A stretch of 64,000 nt of DNA from Terrimonas ferruginea DSM 30193 (GTDB lineage: Bacteria; Bacteroidota; Bacteroidia; Chitinophagales; Chitinophagaceae): the NCBI RefSeq assembly GCF_000425585.1, contig NZ_AUDS01000014.1:124001-188000 (forward strand), read 5' to 3'. A program made the translations under genes and the position numbers. Position 1 is the stretch's first letter, and every line of letters starts with the position of its first letter. Under the pieces are notes generated by a model. It did not search any database, was not told where the DNA came from, and worked only from the letters and a program-made list of their open reading frames with translations. Of the stretch, positions 43,789 to 52,646 are shown one piece after another.

Positions 43789-46700
43789 ATGCTTAAGAGA
43801 ATTTTATTTCTTCTGGCAGTTTCATTTTTATCCGGGGCACTGTTTGCGCAGGTAACTACCAGTAGCATCACCGGTACTGTGAAATCCAGTAACGGGGAAG
43901 CGCTGGTAGGTGCAACCATTACCGCCATCCACACGCCCTCCGGAACCAGTTATGCCACCATTGCCAAAAAGGACGGAGTTTTCAACCTCGTTGGTCTGCG
44001 TATCGGCGGTCCGTACACGGTAACCGTCGGATTTACAGGCCAGCAGCCTCAGACTTTTGAAAATGTCACCCTTCTGCTGGGTGAATCGTACAACATCAGC
44101 GCCGTGCTCGGTACCGACGAAAAGGAACTGACCGGTGTGGTAGTAACCGGCCGCGGACGCAGAAGCGCCACTGAAAAGAAAGGCCTGAGCACGGTGGTTA
44201 ACAGCCGTCAGCTCACTACGCTTCCCACCATCAGCCGCAGCATCACCGACTTTACCCGTCTGACCCCTCAGGCCAACGGTACTTCTTTCGGTGGTCGTGA
44301 CGGACGTTACAACAACATCACCTTCGACGGTGCCAACCTGAACAACAACTTTGGTCTGAACGACAACCCGCTGCCCGGCGCCGGTAACAACCCGGTTTCC
44401 CTGGACGCGATCGATGAAATATCTGTAAACATTGCTCCTTTTGACGTTCGTCAGGGCAACTTTACCGGTGGTAACATCGCCGCTACGACCAAAAGCGGTA
44501 CCAATACCGTTCACGGAACAGTGTATGGCTACATGCAAAACCAGGAAATGGTCGGTTATAAACTGAACGGCGACCGCGCACCCAAAGTACCCTTCAAATC
44601 GAAGATCTATGGTGCAAGCGTAGGTGGCCCGATCATCAAAAACAAAGTTTTCTTCTTCGTTAACGCAGAAAAAGAAACCAAACCACCTGCAGCGGGTATC
44701 ACCTGGACGCCAACCGGCGGTTCCGGAACCGGTAACGTATCAAGCGTAACGGCGACCGATCTGCAGCGTGTATCTGACTACGTAAAAACCTTCGGATACG
44801 ATCCGGGTGTTTACGACCGGTTCTCTGCTTTCAGCAACGAAAACCATAAAATCCTCGGTAAACTCGACTGGAACATCAGCCAGGCCCACAAGCTGACCCT
44901 GAAGTACAGCGATTTCAAAGGAACACAGGACTTCCTTCCCAGCCAGAGCGGCGGTATCAACGGTGCCAACAGCTCAGGCCTGGTGACTTACGGTCCTAAA
45001 TTCTCCAACCGCGCTATGGGCTTCTCCGGTACTACTTACCAGCAGGAAGACATCGTGCGCTCCGGTGCACTGGAACTGAACAGCAACTTCAAAGGACGTT
45101 TCGCTAACCAGTTCCTGGCTACTATCACCAAAACGAGTTCTGACAAAATCCACCCTGGTGGTCAGTTTCCCTTTGTGGACATCCTCGTGGGTGGTGGTGA
45201 CATCAACAACTACATCAGCGTAGGTAACGAACCTTTCAACGGTAATAACAACAGTGTTATCAACGATATCTACTCTATCACCGACAACTTCACCTACTTC
45301 GCGGGCAAGCACACACTGACTGCCGGCGTAAGCTATGAATATCAGAAAGTAGGTAATATGTTTATGCCCGGTTCTCAGGGATACTATGTGTTCAGCAGCG
45401 TTGACGACTTTGTCAACAACCGCGCTCCCCGCCTGTTCTCTCTTACTTATGCACTGGACGGAAGCGATGCCGTATACTCAGCCAACCTGAAAATCGGTCA
45501 ACTGTCTGCTTATCTGCAGGACGATTACAACGTAAACGACCGCCTGAGAATTTCTGCAGGTGTGCGTATGGACAAGCCAATCTATCCTGAGCAGCCACTT
45601 GAGAACCCTTACATCACTAACCTGACTACGCTGACAGACATCAATGGCAACCCTACCCGCTACACAACCGGCGAATGGCCTAAATCACGTGCTTTGATCT
45701 CTCCGCGTATCAGCGCACGCTGGGACGTAGAAGGCAACAGACGCCTGATCGTTCGTGGTGGTACTGGTATCTTTACCGGTCGTATTCCTTTTGTATACCT
45801 GACCAACATTCCTTCGACGAGCTCAATGTATACATTTGGTACGCTGGTAACTCCTACTACACCCGGAGCCAACCTGAACAATTTCCTGTTCAACCCAAGC
45901 GGTACCGCTTACAATCCTTTCTACAACTCCAGTCTGCCCGCAAGCGTATTCCCGACCACTGCAGGTACATCTGCCCAATCGGCTTTCGCCCTGGCATCAA
46001 AGGATTTCAAATTCCCGCAGGTTTGGAGAACCAACGTAGGTATCGACAAGCAACTGGGTAAAAACTGGACCCTGACACTGGATGCGATGTTTACCAAAGA
46101 CATCAATGCCGTGTACATGTTCAACGCCAACCAGAAAGCTCCTGACGGAACGATCACTACCGGTACAGTAACCCGTCCCCGCTACTCAGCTTCTACTTCT
46201 GCTGTACGCCGGATCAACACTGCTATCAACAATGCGATCGTACTCGACAACACCAGCAAGGGTAGCTCGTTCACCGCTACTGCGCAACTGGCTAAATCCT
46301 TCTCTAAAGGATGGTACGCTTCACTGGCCTATAACTATACTTACGCTGTTGACGTAACCGCTAACCCCGGTTCTCAGGCTGCATCAGTATGGGGTGCCAA
46401 CCCTGCGCTGGGTACGCAAAACAGCCTCGAACTGTACTACTCTAACTTCGCAGTACCTCATCGTGTAGTAGGTAATGTTTCTTATCGCTTCGAATACCTG
46501 AAGCACCTGGGAACTACTATCTCTCTGTTCTATGAAGGCAGACACGGTGGTACCTATAGCTATGTATACAATGGTGACCTGAACAACGATGGCAACAACA
46601 GCTCTGACCTGATGTACATCCCTCGTAATCCTTCTGAAATCACCTTTGTAAACAGCTTCACTTATCCAAACGGTGTTACTTACACCAAAGCTGAAATGGA

Positions 46701-47088
46701 ACAGATCTTCATGAACTACATCAACCAGGACCCTTACCTGAGCAAGCACAAAGGACAGGTTGCTGAGCGTAACGGTGCCAAAAACAAATGGTTTGACCGT
46801 GTGGACATGAAACTGGTTCAGGACATCTTCACCAAAATCGGCAAGCAGCGTCATACACTGCAGTTCACTGCTGACATCTACAACGTACTGAACCTGATCA
46901 ACAGCGATTGGGGTGTACGTCAGATCACCACAGTAAACAACCCGCTGCAACTGGTATCTGTTACCGGCAACGTTCCTACGTTCCGTCTGACTACTTTCCA
47001 AAACGCTCCTGTTACAAAAACCTTCGTGAACAACGTGTCTACAAGCACATCATGGGGTATGCAACTGGGTGTTCGTTATATCTTCTGA
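43789..47088 (+). CDS. Oar-like TonB-dependent receptor
   Basis: I chose ATG 43789 (signal peptide MLKRILFLLAVSFLSGALFAQ); the longer frame to 43726 has no signal character. About 1100 residues. A carboxypeptidase-like regulatory domain (about 25-110, ITGTVKSSNGEALVGATI) is followed by a plug (LTGVVVTGRGRR, ITFDGANLNNNFG) and a long barrel ending MQLGVRYIF. It lacks a SusD partner, as is usual for Oar/OmpA-related receptors. Substrate unknown. A perfect 16-bp terminator hairpin follows. Its codon use looks strongly biased (many AAC, GGT, CTG), consistent with high expression. Confidence 0.93.
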   Translation: MLKRILFLLAVSFLSGALFAQVTTSSITGTVKSSNGEALVGATITAIHTPSGTSYATIAKKDGVFNLVGLRIGGPYTVTVGFTGQQPQTFENVTLLLGESYNISAVLGTDEKELTGVVVTGRGRRSATEKKGLSTVVNSRQLTTLPTISRSITDFTRLTPQANGTSFGGRDGRYNNITFDGANLNNNFGLNDNPLPGAGNNPVSLDAIDEISVNIAPFDVRQGNFTGGNIAATTKSGTNTVHGTVYGYMQNQEMVGYKLNGDRAPKVPFKSKIYGASVGGPIIKNKVFFFVNAEKETKPPAAGITWTPTGGSGTGNVSSVTATDLQRVSDYVKTFGYDPGVYDRFSAFSNENHKILGKLDWNISQAHKLTLKYSDFKGTQDFLPSQSGGINGANSSGLVTYGPKFSNRAMGFSGTTYQQEDIVRSGALELNSNFKGRFANQFLATITKTSSDKIHPGGQFPFVDILVGGGDINNYISVGNEPFNGNNNSVINDIYSITDNFTYFAGKHTLTAGVSYEYQKVGNMFMPGSQGYYVFSSVDDFVNNRAPRLFSLTYALDGSDAVYSANLKIGQLSAYLQDDYNVNDRLRISAGVRMDKPIYPEQPLENPYITNLTTLTDINGNPTRYTTGEWPKSRALISPRISARWDVEGNRRLIVRGGTGIFTGRIPFVYLTNIPSTSSMYTFGTLVTPTTPGANLNNFLFNPSGTAYNPFYNSSLPASVFPTTAGTSAQSAFALASKDFKFPQVWRTNVGIDKQLGKNWTLTLDAMFTKDINAVYMFNANQKAPDGTITTGTVTRPRYSASTSAVRRINTAINNAIVLDNTSKGSSFTATAQLAKSFSKGWYASLAYNYTYAVDVTANPGSQAASVWGANPALGTQNSLELYYSNFAVPHRVVGNVSYRFEYLKHLGTTISLFYEGRHGGTYSYVYNGDLNNDGNNSSDLMYIPRNPSEITFVNSFTYPNGVTYTKAEMEQIFMNYINQDPYLSKHKGQVAERNGAKNKWFDRVDMKLVQDIFTKIGKQRHTLQFTADIYNVLNLINSDWGVRQITTVNNPLQLVSVTGNVPTFRLTTFQNAPVTKTFVNNVSTSTSWGMQLGVRYIF

Positions 47089-47104
47089 TCGAAACGATCC
47101 CGAT

Positions 47105-47140
47105 AAAAAGAAAGGCTGCCTTTGGGCAGCCTTTCTTTTT
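47105..47140 (+). terminator. terminator of the Oar-like receptor gene
   Basis: A perfect 16-bp stem, 47105-47120 with 47125-47140, around loop TTTG (core AAAGGCTGCC / GGCAGCCTTT). The flanking A and T runs make it work in both directions. Confidence 0.92.
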
Positions 47141-47143
47141 AAT

Positions 47144-47272
47144 GTGGAAATGGTAAACAGCCCCCTACGGCCGGCCCTTTGGGAGCCTCAGGCATCTCAA
47201 ACCTGAGTATTAATTTATAACTTGAAACTTATTACTTACGCCCGAAGTATCGGGCGGCTGTTTAATTCTATC
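47144..47272. repeat. intergenic repeat with CCCGAAGTATCGGG hairpin
   Basis: Holds CCTCAGGCATCTCAAACCTGAG (imperfect hairpin), ACTTGAAACTTATTACTTAC heptad-type words and the hairpin CCCGA-AGTA-TCGGG. It lies between two convergent genes behind the terminator. The same hairpin is in the spacer at 55371-55620. Confidence 0.7.
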
Positions 47273-47274
47273 CC

Positions 47275-47538
47275 TTAAAAAGATGCCATTAAACTAACAA
47301 CAGCAACTGTGCCTGCAGTAAATAGCATAAACAGGATACCGCCGATTTTGGAGCGCATAAAATAATCAGCAGAAAAATAAAGGGCAGAGAGACCTATTCC
47401 CCATACTACCAATGCAACAAAGAAAAACAAATCACCCAATCCGTATCCAAACGTAACTGATCCACTGAAGCCAAGCCAGATAACGGCAATCAGCCATAAC
47501 AGAAACAAATAGTAGATAATGGAAGTGGCGATTTTCAT
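47275..47538 (-). CDS. small integral membrane protein
   Basis: 87 residues with three predicted membrane spans (about 5-25, 31-54, 64-85) and few charged residues. No family recognised. It starts MKIATSIIYYLFLLWL with ATG at 47536-47538. Upstream is a heptad spacer (ATTCAAA type words). Probably a single-gene unit, and small enough that the call rests on membrane-protein composition and the clean frame. Confidence 0.6.
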   Translation of the reverse strand: MKIATSIIYYLFLLWLIAVIWLGFSGSVTFGYGLGDLFFFVALVVWGIGLSALYFSADYFMRSKIGGILFMLFTAGTVAVVSLMASF

Positions 47539-47647
47539 TCAGTCAAAAGTAAAAAAACAAAATTCAAAAAAGCGGAAAGTGAATAAGGGAGTAAAACAGC
47601 TTGACCCAACCGCCTTGATTCGTGTATACACGAACCAAGGTGATAAT
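47539..47647. repeat. intergenic repeat with near-perfect 28-nt palindrome
   Basis: AGTCAAAAGTAAAAAA and AATTCAAAAAAG words, then a palindrome at 47613-47640 (half-site CCTTGATTCGTGTA) with one A/C mismatch. Its core ATTCGTGTATACACGAAC matches the 30-nt palindrome at 10794-10823. Confidence 0.8.
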
Positions 47648-48502
47648 TTACCAGCTATCGTAAAACCTGTAAAGACTACCACTGGCAAAGGTCCACTCAG
47701 GCGTATATAAGGGTTGCCCTTCCGCTGCTTTATACCAGGGACTGTTATCATCCGCGGGATTGCGGACAACATGCACATCCTGCGCCGGCATATAACTTTG
47801 CGCCAGCAAAAATATTTTTTCATTTCGGGCACTCGCGGCTACGTCCACCACGATCATGGCATGGCCGGGATAACCTCCTTCGATCCACACATCACCGGCA
47901 CGGATATCCCGTATATTTTCCACACGCTGCAGGGACTGTTGCAAACTTGCCGTACCGCAATAAGAAAACACCACTCTCAAATACGCATCAAAACATTGAC
48001 GCAGGTTGGTACACGCTGAACTGCTTTGTCGCTTTATCAGTTTGTTTCCCTGCAGATGATAACGAAACCCATTGCACCACTCAGCGAATGAAAGTACAGT
48101 CCTATCCGAAGCTTTAAAATTTATCCGCGTATACTCACCACGGTTAAAAAAATATTCCGCCCGCAAGCGCATCACCGCATCCGCGCACTGTTGCAGATTT
48201 TCCCTACCAACCGATACATCCAGCACCGCATATTGTGCGGATTGATTAGGCTTCTTTGTACCATTGTACAGGTAAACAATATTATCTTTTTTCAGGGAAA
48301 CTTTTCGCAACCACGTGCCGAAGGAAGAATCTGACAAAACGAGACGGCTATAACCAGCCGGCACAGCAATTTCACCGATCGTATTCTGAGCAACCTTAGC
48401 GGGCCCGGATAAATTTTTATCAGCAGGAAGTTGAGAAGAGGATACTCCGGTACACGCTTGCATACTACTGAATGCCACCAGCAGGAAGAACAGTTGATTC
48501 AT
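47648..48502 (-). CDS. DUF4846 lipoprotein
   Basis: I chose ATG 48502, giving a lipoprotein signal MNQLFFLLVAFSSMQACTG; five more residues are possible upstream. About 284 residues. The DUF4846 domain covers most of the protein, with GDVWIEGGYPGHAMIVVDVA and KIFLLAQSYMPAQDVHVVRNP close to its end. These segments carry conserved Cys (in WCNGF) and a His in PGHA, suggesting an NlpC/P60-like or transglutaminase-like hydrolase core, but I cannot name the reaction. Exposed on the periplasmic side or the surface. Confidence 0.85.
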   Translation of the reverse strand: MNQLFFLLVAFSSMQACTGVSSSQLPADKNLSGPAKVAQNTIGEIAVPAGYSRLVLSDSSFGTWLRKVSLKKDNIVYLYNGTKKPNQSAQYAVLDVSVGRENLQQCADAVMRLRAEYFFNRGEYTRINFKASDRTVLSFAEWCNGFRYHLQGNKLIKRQSSSACTNLRQCFDAYLRVVFSYCGTASLQQSLQRVENIRDIRAGDVWIEGGYPGHAMIVVDVAASARNEKIFLLAQSYMPAQDVHVVRNPADDNSPWYKAAEGQPLYTPEWTFASGSLYRFYDSW

Positions 48503-48519
48503 ACACAGGTTTAGCAAAA

Positions 48520-48895
48520 GGAGATGACGCGGCTGATCTCTTCCATAAGAATGTCTGTTAAAGAAGGTTTAAACAGCCCTGGTTCTTTGCGTCTTTGCGT
48601 GAACCGATGCTCTTTTTCACGCAAAGCTGCAAAGTAAATAAGACGCAAAGAAAGGTATCGGAAACTGAGGCCAACGATTGACTCCCGAGACTTCGGGATG
48701 ACCATTCACCTATTCACCATTCACGATTCACGATTGACTCCCGAGACTTCGGGATGGCCATTCACCTATTCACCATTCACCATTCACGATTCACGATTGA
48801 CTCCCGAGACTTCGGGATGGCCATTCACCTATTCACCATTCACCATTCACGATTCACGATTGACGATTGACAATTCACTATCTTTATCCTCAACG
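48520..48895. repeat. inverted repeat plus tandem 63-nt heptad units
   Basis: Two parts. At 48585-48654 CTTTGCGTCTTTGCGTGAA and a degenerate inverse copy form an inverted repeat. At 48676-48857 three tandem units of 56, 63 and 63 nt (8, 9 and 9 heptads) each begin GATTGACTCCCGAGACTTCG and end GATTCAC; units 2 and 3 are identical. NATTSAC words continue to about 48880. The gap separates divergent genes, so promoters must lie here, but none is clear. Confidence 0.92.
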
Positions 48896-48903
48896 ATCTG
48901 ACT

Positions 48904-50514
48904 ATGGACATTGCCTACAACCTGAGTGAAGACAAAATGAAACAATCCCTCTCGGAAATGCGTCGCCGGCTGGAAAAAATTTATGAAGGCGGAGGGAAAA
49001 AAGCTATCGCGCGTCAACGCGAAAAAAACAAACTCACTCCACGCGAACGCATCGCTTATCTCACCGATAAAGACAGCACGTTTACCGAACTCGGCGCTTT
49101 TGCCGGTTATGAGATGTATGCGGAATATGGCGGTTGCCCCGCCGGTGGTACGGTTGCCGGTATCGGCTATGTAAGCGGGCGGCAATGCATGATCGTGGCC
49201 AACGACCAGACCGTAAAAGCGGGTGCCTGGTTTCCCATCACCGGTAAAAAAAATCTCCGTCTCCAGGAAATAGCGATGGAAAACCATCTGCCCATCATCT
49301 ACCTGGTGGACAGCGCCGGTGTTTTCCTGCCGATGCAGGATGAAATTTTTCCTGATAAAGAACATTTCGGCCGCATCTTCCGCAACAACGCTAAAATGAG
49401 CGCCATGGGCATCACACAGATTGCAGCAGTGATGGGCGCCTGCGTGGCCGGCGGGGCTTACCTGCCGATCATGAGCGACGAAACATTGATGGTCACCGGC
49501 AACGGCTCCATTTTCCTGGCTGGTCCCTATCTCGTGAAAGCCGCCGTTGGGGAAGACATCGATGCCGAAACACTGGGCGGCGCAGCCACGCACACCGAAC
49601 TGTCCGGTATAGCCGATTATAAATTCGACACCGAACAGCAATGCCTCGACCAGGTCCGCCGCATTATGTCGCTGCTCGGAGAAACTCCTCGTGCCGGCTT
49701 CGACCGCATCGAACCCAAAGCACCCGCAAAAGACCCGTCCGAACTATATGGCCTGTTCCCGCACGACGGCAAACCTTATGATATGGTCGACCTGATCGAA
49801 CGCATCGTGGACGACTCGGCTTTTGATCAATTCAAGGAAGACTATGGTAAAACCATCGTATGTGGTTATGCACGAATTGATGGCTGGGCCGTGGGAATTG
49901 TGGCCAACCAACGCAAGATTGTGAAAAGCCGCAAAGGTGAAATGCAGATGGGCGGCGTTATATATAATGACAGTGCCGACAAGGCCGCACGTTTTATTCT
50001 TAACTGTAACCAGAAAAAAATTCCGCTGGTCTTTTTGCAGGACGTTACGGGTTTTATGGTAGGCAGCCGCAGCGAACATGCCGGCATTATCAAAGATGGT
50101 GCGAAGCTCGTGAATGCCGTGGCCAATTCCGTGGTGCCGAAGATCACCATCATTCTCGGTAATTCATTTGGTGCGGGCAACTATGCCATGTGCGGAAAAG
50201 CTTATGATCCGCGGTTTATCTATGCCTGGCCTTCGGCCAAAATTGCGGTGATGGGTGGTGAACAGGCGGCCAAAACCTTGTTGCAGATCCAGACAGCCGG
50301 CCGCGAAGTGGATGCGGCTGAAGAGAAAAAACTGCTCGATGAGATCAAAAACCGGTATGATACGCAGACCACTCCTTATTATGCTGCCGCACGGCTTTGG
50401 GTGGATGCCATCATCGATCCGCTGGCCACCAGGCAGGTTATTTCCGAAGGAATAAAGGCCGCCAACCAGAATCCTGTGATCCCCGAACTGAAATTAGGCG
50501 TGTTTCAGGTATAA
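48904..50514 (+). CDS. acyl-CoA carboxylase carboxyltransferase beta subunit (MCC-type)
   Basis: 536 residues, both crotonase-like carboxyltransferase halves in one chain. Visible: KLTPRERIAYLTD; SAGVFLPMQDEIFPD; CVAGGAYLPIMSDE; and in the second half FLQDVTGFMVGSRSEHAGI and GNSFGAGNYAMCGKAYDPRF. The last two are closest to methylcrotonyl/geranyl-CoA carboxylases, acting in leucine breakdown; propionyl-CoA carboxylase is the alternative. The biotin-carrying alpha subunit is not in the window. Confidence 0.92.
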   Translation: MDIAYNLSEDKMKQSLSEMRRRLEKIYEGGGKKAIARQREKNKLTPRERIAYLTDKDSTFTELGAFAGYEMYAEYGGCPAGGTVAGIGYVSGRQCMIVANDQTVKAGAWFPITGKKNLRLQEIAMENHLPIIYLVDSAGVFLPMQDEIFPDKEHFGRIFRNNAKMSAMGITQIAAVMGACVAGGAYLPIMSDETLMVTGNGSIFLAGPYLVKAAVGEDIDAETLGGAATHTELSGIADYKFDTEQQCLDQVRRIMSLLGETPRAGFDRIEPKAPAKDPSELYGLFPHDGKPYDMVDLIERIVDDSAFDQFKEDYGKTIVCGYARIDGWAVGIVANQRKIVKSRKGEMQMGGVIYNDSADKAARFILNCNQKKIPLVFLQDVTGFMVGSRSEHAGIIKDGAKLVNAVANSVVPKITIILGNSFGAGNYAMCGKAYDPRFIYAWPSAKIAVMGGEQAAKTLLQIQTAGREVDAAEEKKLLDEIKNRYDTQTTPYYAAARLWVDAIIDPLATRQVISEGIKAANQNPVIPELKLGVFQV

Positions 50515-50580
50515 AAACGACGGATTTTGCTTTTTTTCGGTACTTTAGCAGGCACGAAAAACTCTAAAAAGAGAAAAACC

Positions 50581-51267
50581 ATGACAAAAACTGCTTTATA
50601 TCGCTACGCCCTGCTTGGCGTATTAGCGACTGGTCTGATGACCTCCTGCCAGGACAAGGACGAAAACATTACAGAAGAGCCTGTTGCAGATCAAACCTTC
50701 TCCGAAGAATTTGACAACCTTGCTGCTGCTGAAGGCAGAGGCTGGATTTTTGCCAACAAAAGCGATGAAATTCCTGTAGGTATCGAAAAAGGATGGATCA
50801 CCACAAGTGCGGTTCCTCCTCAATCCGGTTCCGGGTTCCTGCTGTCTACCTATGAGGCAAGCGAAGGTGATGTGATCAATGCATGGGCGGTTTCTCCCGA
50901 GATCACTGTACAGAACGGCGATAAAGTTTCTTTCTATACCTTCTCTATCAACGACTATGTTGATCCGCTGGATATCTACCCTGACCGTCTGCAACTGCGT
51001 CTTACCACCAAGCCCGGTGATGACATGCTGAGCGACGATCCGACAAGCGCAGGTGCTTTCACCATCAACCTCGTAGACGTTAACCCCTTGCTCATTGGCT
51101 CTGAGGCCGGTTATCCCAGCCGCTGGACTAAATTTGAAGCAACTATCTCAGGTTTGAACAAGCCTGTAAAAGGCCGCGTTGCTTTCCGCTATTTCGTTTC
51201 TGACCTTGCGGCAAACGGATACGGCATCGGTATCGACAAACTGGAATACACCAGTGTGAACCACTAA
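50581..51267 (+). CDS. lipoprotein with choice-of-anchor J (cleaved-adhesin) domain
   Basis: I chose ATG 50581, giving the lipoprotein signal MTKTALYRYALLGVLATGLMTSC; the frame upstream is not signal-like. About 228 residues. One jelly-roll domain: SEEFDNLAAAEGRGWIF, then NAWAVSPEITVQNGDKVSFYT and FRYFVSDLAANGYGIGIDKLEY, the hallmarks of choice-of-anchor J domains. Probably surface-bound ligand recognition. A terminator follows. Confidence 0.86.
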   Translation: MTKTALYRYALLGVLATGLMTSCQDKDENITEEPVADQTFSEEFDNLAAAEGRGWIFANKSDEIPVGIEKGWITTSAVPPQSGSGFLLSTYEASEGDVINAWAVSPEITVQNGDKVSFYTFSINDYVDPLDIYPDRLQLRLTTKPGDDMLSDDPTSAGAFTINLVDVNPLLIGSEAGYPSRWTKFEATISGLNKPVKGRVAFRYFVSDLAANGYGIGIDKLEYTSVNH

Positions 51268-51293
51268 GATTTCATAAATAATCATAAACGTTT

Positions 51294-51317
51294 AAGGCAG
51301 CTTTGGCTGCCTTTTTT
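51294..51317 (+). terminator. terminator of the choice-of-anchor J lipoprotein gene
   Basis: AAGGCAGC (51294-51301), loop TTTG, GCTGCCTT (51306-51313), continuing into a T-run. It ends about 18 nt before the rnhA start. Confidence 0.85.
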
Positions 51318-51334
51318 CTTTTACCTTGCACACC

Positions 51335-51808
51335 ATGATCACAATGTATACGGATGGAGCAGCCAGGGGGAATCCCGGACCGGGAGGTTATGGTGTCATC
51401 CTCATGTTCGGTGACAAACGCAAAGAACTTTCACAGGGCTATCGCCTCACAACCAACAACCGGATGGAGTTACGCGCCGTGATTGCCGGACTGGAAGCAC
51501 TGAAAAAAGACGGATTACCCATAACCGTTTATTCCGATAGCCAGTACGTAGTGAACTCCGTGGAAAAAGGATGGTTGAAAAACTGGCTGGCTACGAATTT
51601 CAAAGGAGGAAAAAAGAATAAAGATCTCTGGACGCGATACGCCCAACTCGCCGCGAAACACCAGGTGCGTTTTAAATGGGTAAAAGGCCATGCCGACAAT
51701 CCCTTCAACAACCGTTGCGATGAACTCGCTACCCAGGCAGCCGACAACGGGCCCCTGCTAATCGATACCGGGTATGAAGCAGAGATAGGCGGAGGACTTA
51801 AGGCATAA
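51335..51808 (+). CDS. rnhA: ribonuclease HI
   Basis: I chose ATG 51335 (MITMYTDGAARGNPGPGG); TTG 51326 is unlikely. 157 residues. The catalytic DEDD set is complete: D7, E45, D68 and D129, with His119 in VKGHADNPFNN. It removes RNA from RNA-DNA hybrids. The basic-protrusion segment (KGWLKNWLATNFKGGKKNKDLW) is present, as in the E. coli enzyme. Monocistronic, just after a terminator. Confidence 0.96.
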   Translation: MITMYTDGAARGNPGPGGYGVILMFGDKRKELSQGYRLTTNNRMELRAVIAGLEALKKDGLPITVYSDSQYVVNSVEKGWLKNWLATNFKGGKKNKDLWTRYAQLAAKHQVRFKWVKGHADNPFNNRCDELATQAADNGPLLIDTGYEAEIGGGLKA

Positions 51809-51911
51809 TGGCGTTGTTGGCTTTGACCTCAACAAGGGTTGCGGGTTCGTGAAAACATCCAAGAGTTAGGTACGAAGTTGACCTTAACCTATCAAAGAAA
51901 CCTGACGCTTG

Positions 51912-51935
51912 CTTGTTGGTCGGGAGACCAACAAG
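51912..51935. other. 10-bp perfect stem-loop between rnhA and the DUF6580 gene
   Basis: CTTGTTGGTC (51912-51921), loop GGGA, GACCAACAAG (51926-51935). No T-run follows in either direction, so it is not a simple intrinsic terminator. The gap 51809-51938 otherwise shows nothing recognisable. Confidence 0.5.
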
Positions 51936-51938
51936 GGC

Positions 51939-51967
51939 AAAAAAAAGCGTGAAAGAACCTTCCACGC
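51939..51967 (-). terminator. terminator of the DUF6580 gene
   Basis: On the minus strand GCGTGGAAG (51967-51959), loop GTT, CTTTCACGC (51955-51947), nine pairs with one wobble, then eight Ts (51946-51939). Short heptad-like words (51974-52005) lie between it and the stop codon. Confidence 0.85.
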
Positions 51968-52002
51968 CTGAATATCATTTATTCACCTATTGACTTATTC
52001 AC

Positions 52003-52596
52003 TTATTGTCCCACTGCCACAGTGGTTGTGCGCAGCACCTTCTTCGTAATCAGGTAGTGACTGCCGAACAACACACCAGAGAAAAACAAATCACCCAACA
52101 ACGGCATCAACTCGGTACCGGCATACTGACGGTAAAACGCCAGCGCATCACCATAACACAACATCAGTCCTTCAAATGTCTGAGGGCGTCCGAGACCACC
52201 ACTACCGGCCCATACCAGCAGGTTGGAGATCAGAAAGAACAATACAGAGCCGGCGACGGTAAAGCCCAGCACGCTCAATACATTTATTTTCTTCATCAGC
52301 ATACCAAAGAAAGTAAGGCCGATGAACAACAGGTAAATACCCCACTGACCGGGATAAAAACCCTGGATGGCCGTAAGTCCGTTGCGGAACATCACTTCAT
52401 ATAATACATCAGAAAGGAACAGCGATACCAGCGGCAGAATAAATGCCATACGTTTGTTGCTGATCACAGCGCCACCGAATATGGCCATCGCCATTTGCGG
52501 AGCAAAACCATAAGGACGGTCGCTCCAGATACGGTACAGACTGGCGGTAAGAATCAATATAACAAAAGCCCAGATCGTTGATTTACTCAGTTTCAT
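52003..52596 (-). CDS. DUF6580 family membrane protein (putative transporter component)
   Basis: 197 residues with about six membrane spans. N-terminal MKLSKSTIWAFVILILTASL; FAPQMAMAIFGGAVI; LVSLFLSDVLYEVMF; and a helix near the end, LLGDLFFSGVLFGSHYLI, with conserved acidic residues inside spans. This matches DUF6580, a family resembling small-molecule uptake (ECF-S-like) proteins. Substrate unknown; no riboswitch is seen in its short 5' gap. Confidence 0.82.
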   Translation of the reverse strand: MKLSKSTIWAFVILILTASLYRIWSDRPYGFAPQMAMAIFGGAVISNKRMAFILPLVSLFLSDVLYEVMFRNGLTAIQGFYPGQWGIYLLFIGLTFFGMLMKKINVLSVLGFTVAGSVLFFLISNLLVWAGSGGLGRPQTFEGLMLCYGDALAFYRQYAGTELMPLLGDLFFSGVLFGSHYLITKKVLRTTTVAVGQ

Positions 52597-52646
52597 GATT
52601 TTCGATGCGGTTTAACTGCAAAGTAAGGGAATTTAACTGACATAGG

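Noticed and set aside
48676-48857. Tandem repeats considered as a CRISPR array
   Set aside because: Units are almost identical over their full length with no unique spacers, the period is built from 7-nt words, and no cas genes are present.
48698-48901. 67-codon frame encoding a 21-residue repeat peptide
   Set aside because: It is a translation of the 63-nt repeat units; no ribosome site or homology, and the period follows the DNA repeat.
51912-51935. Stem-loop after rnhA as its terminator
   Set aside because: A perfect stem but no T-run on either strand; listed only as a structure of unknown role.
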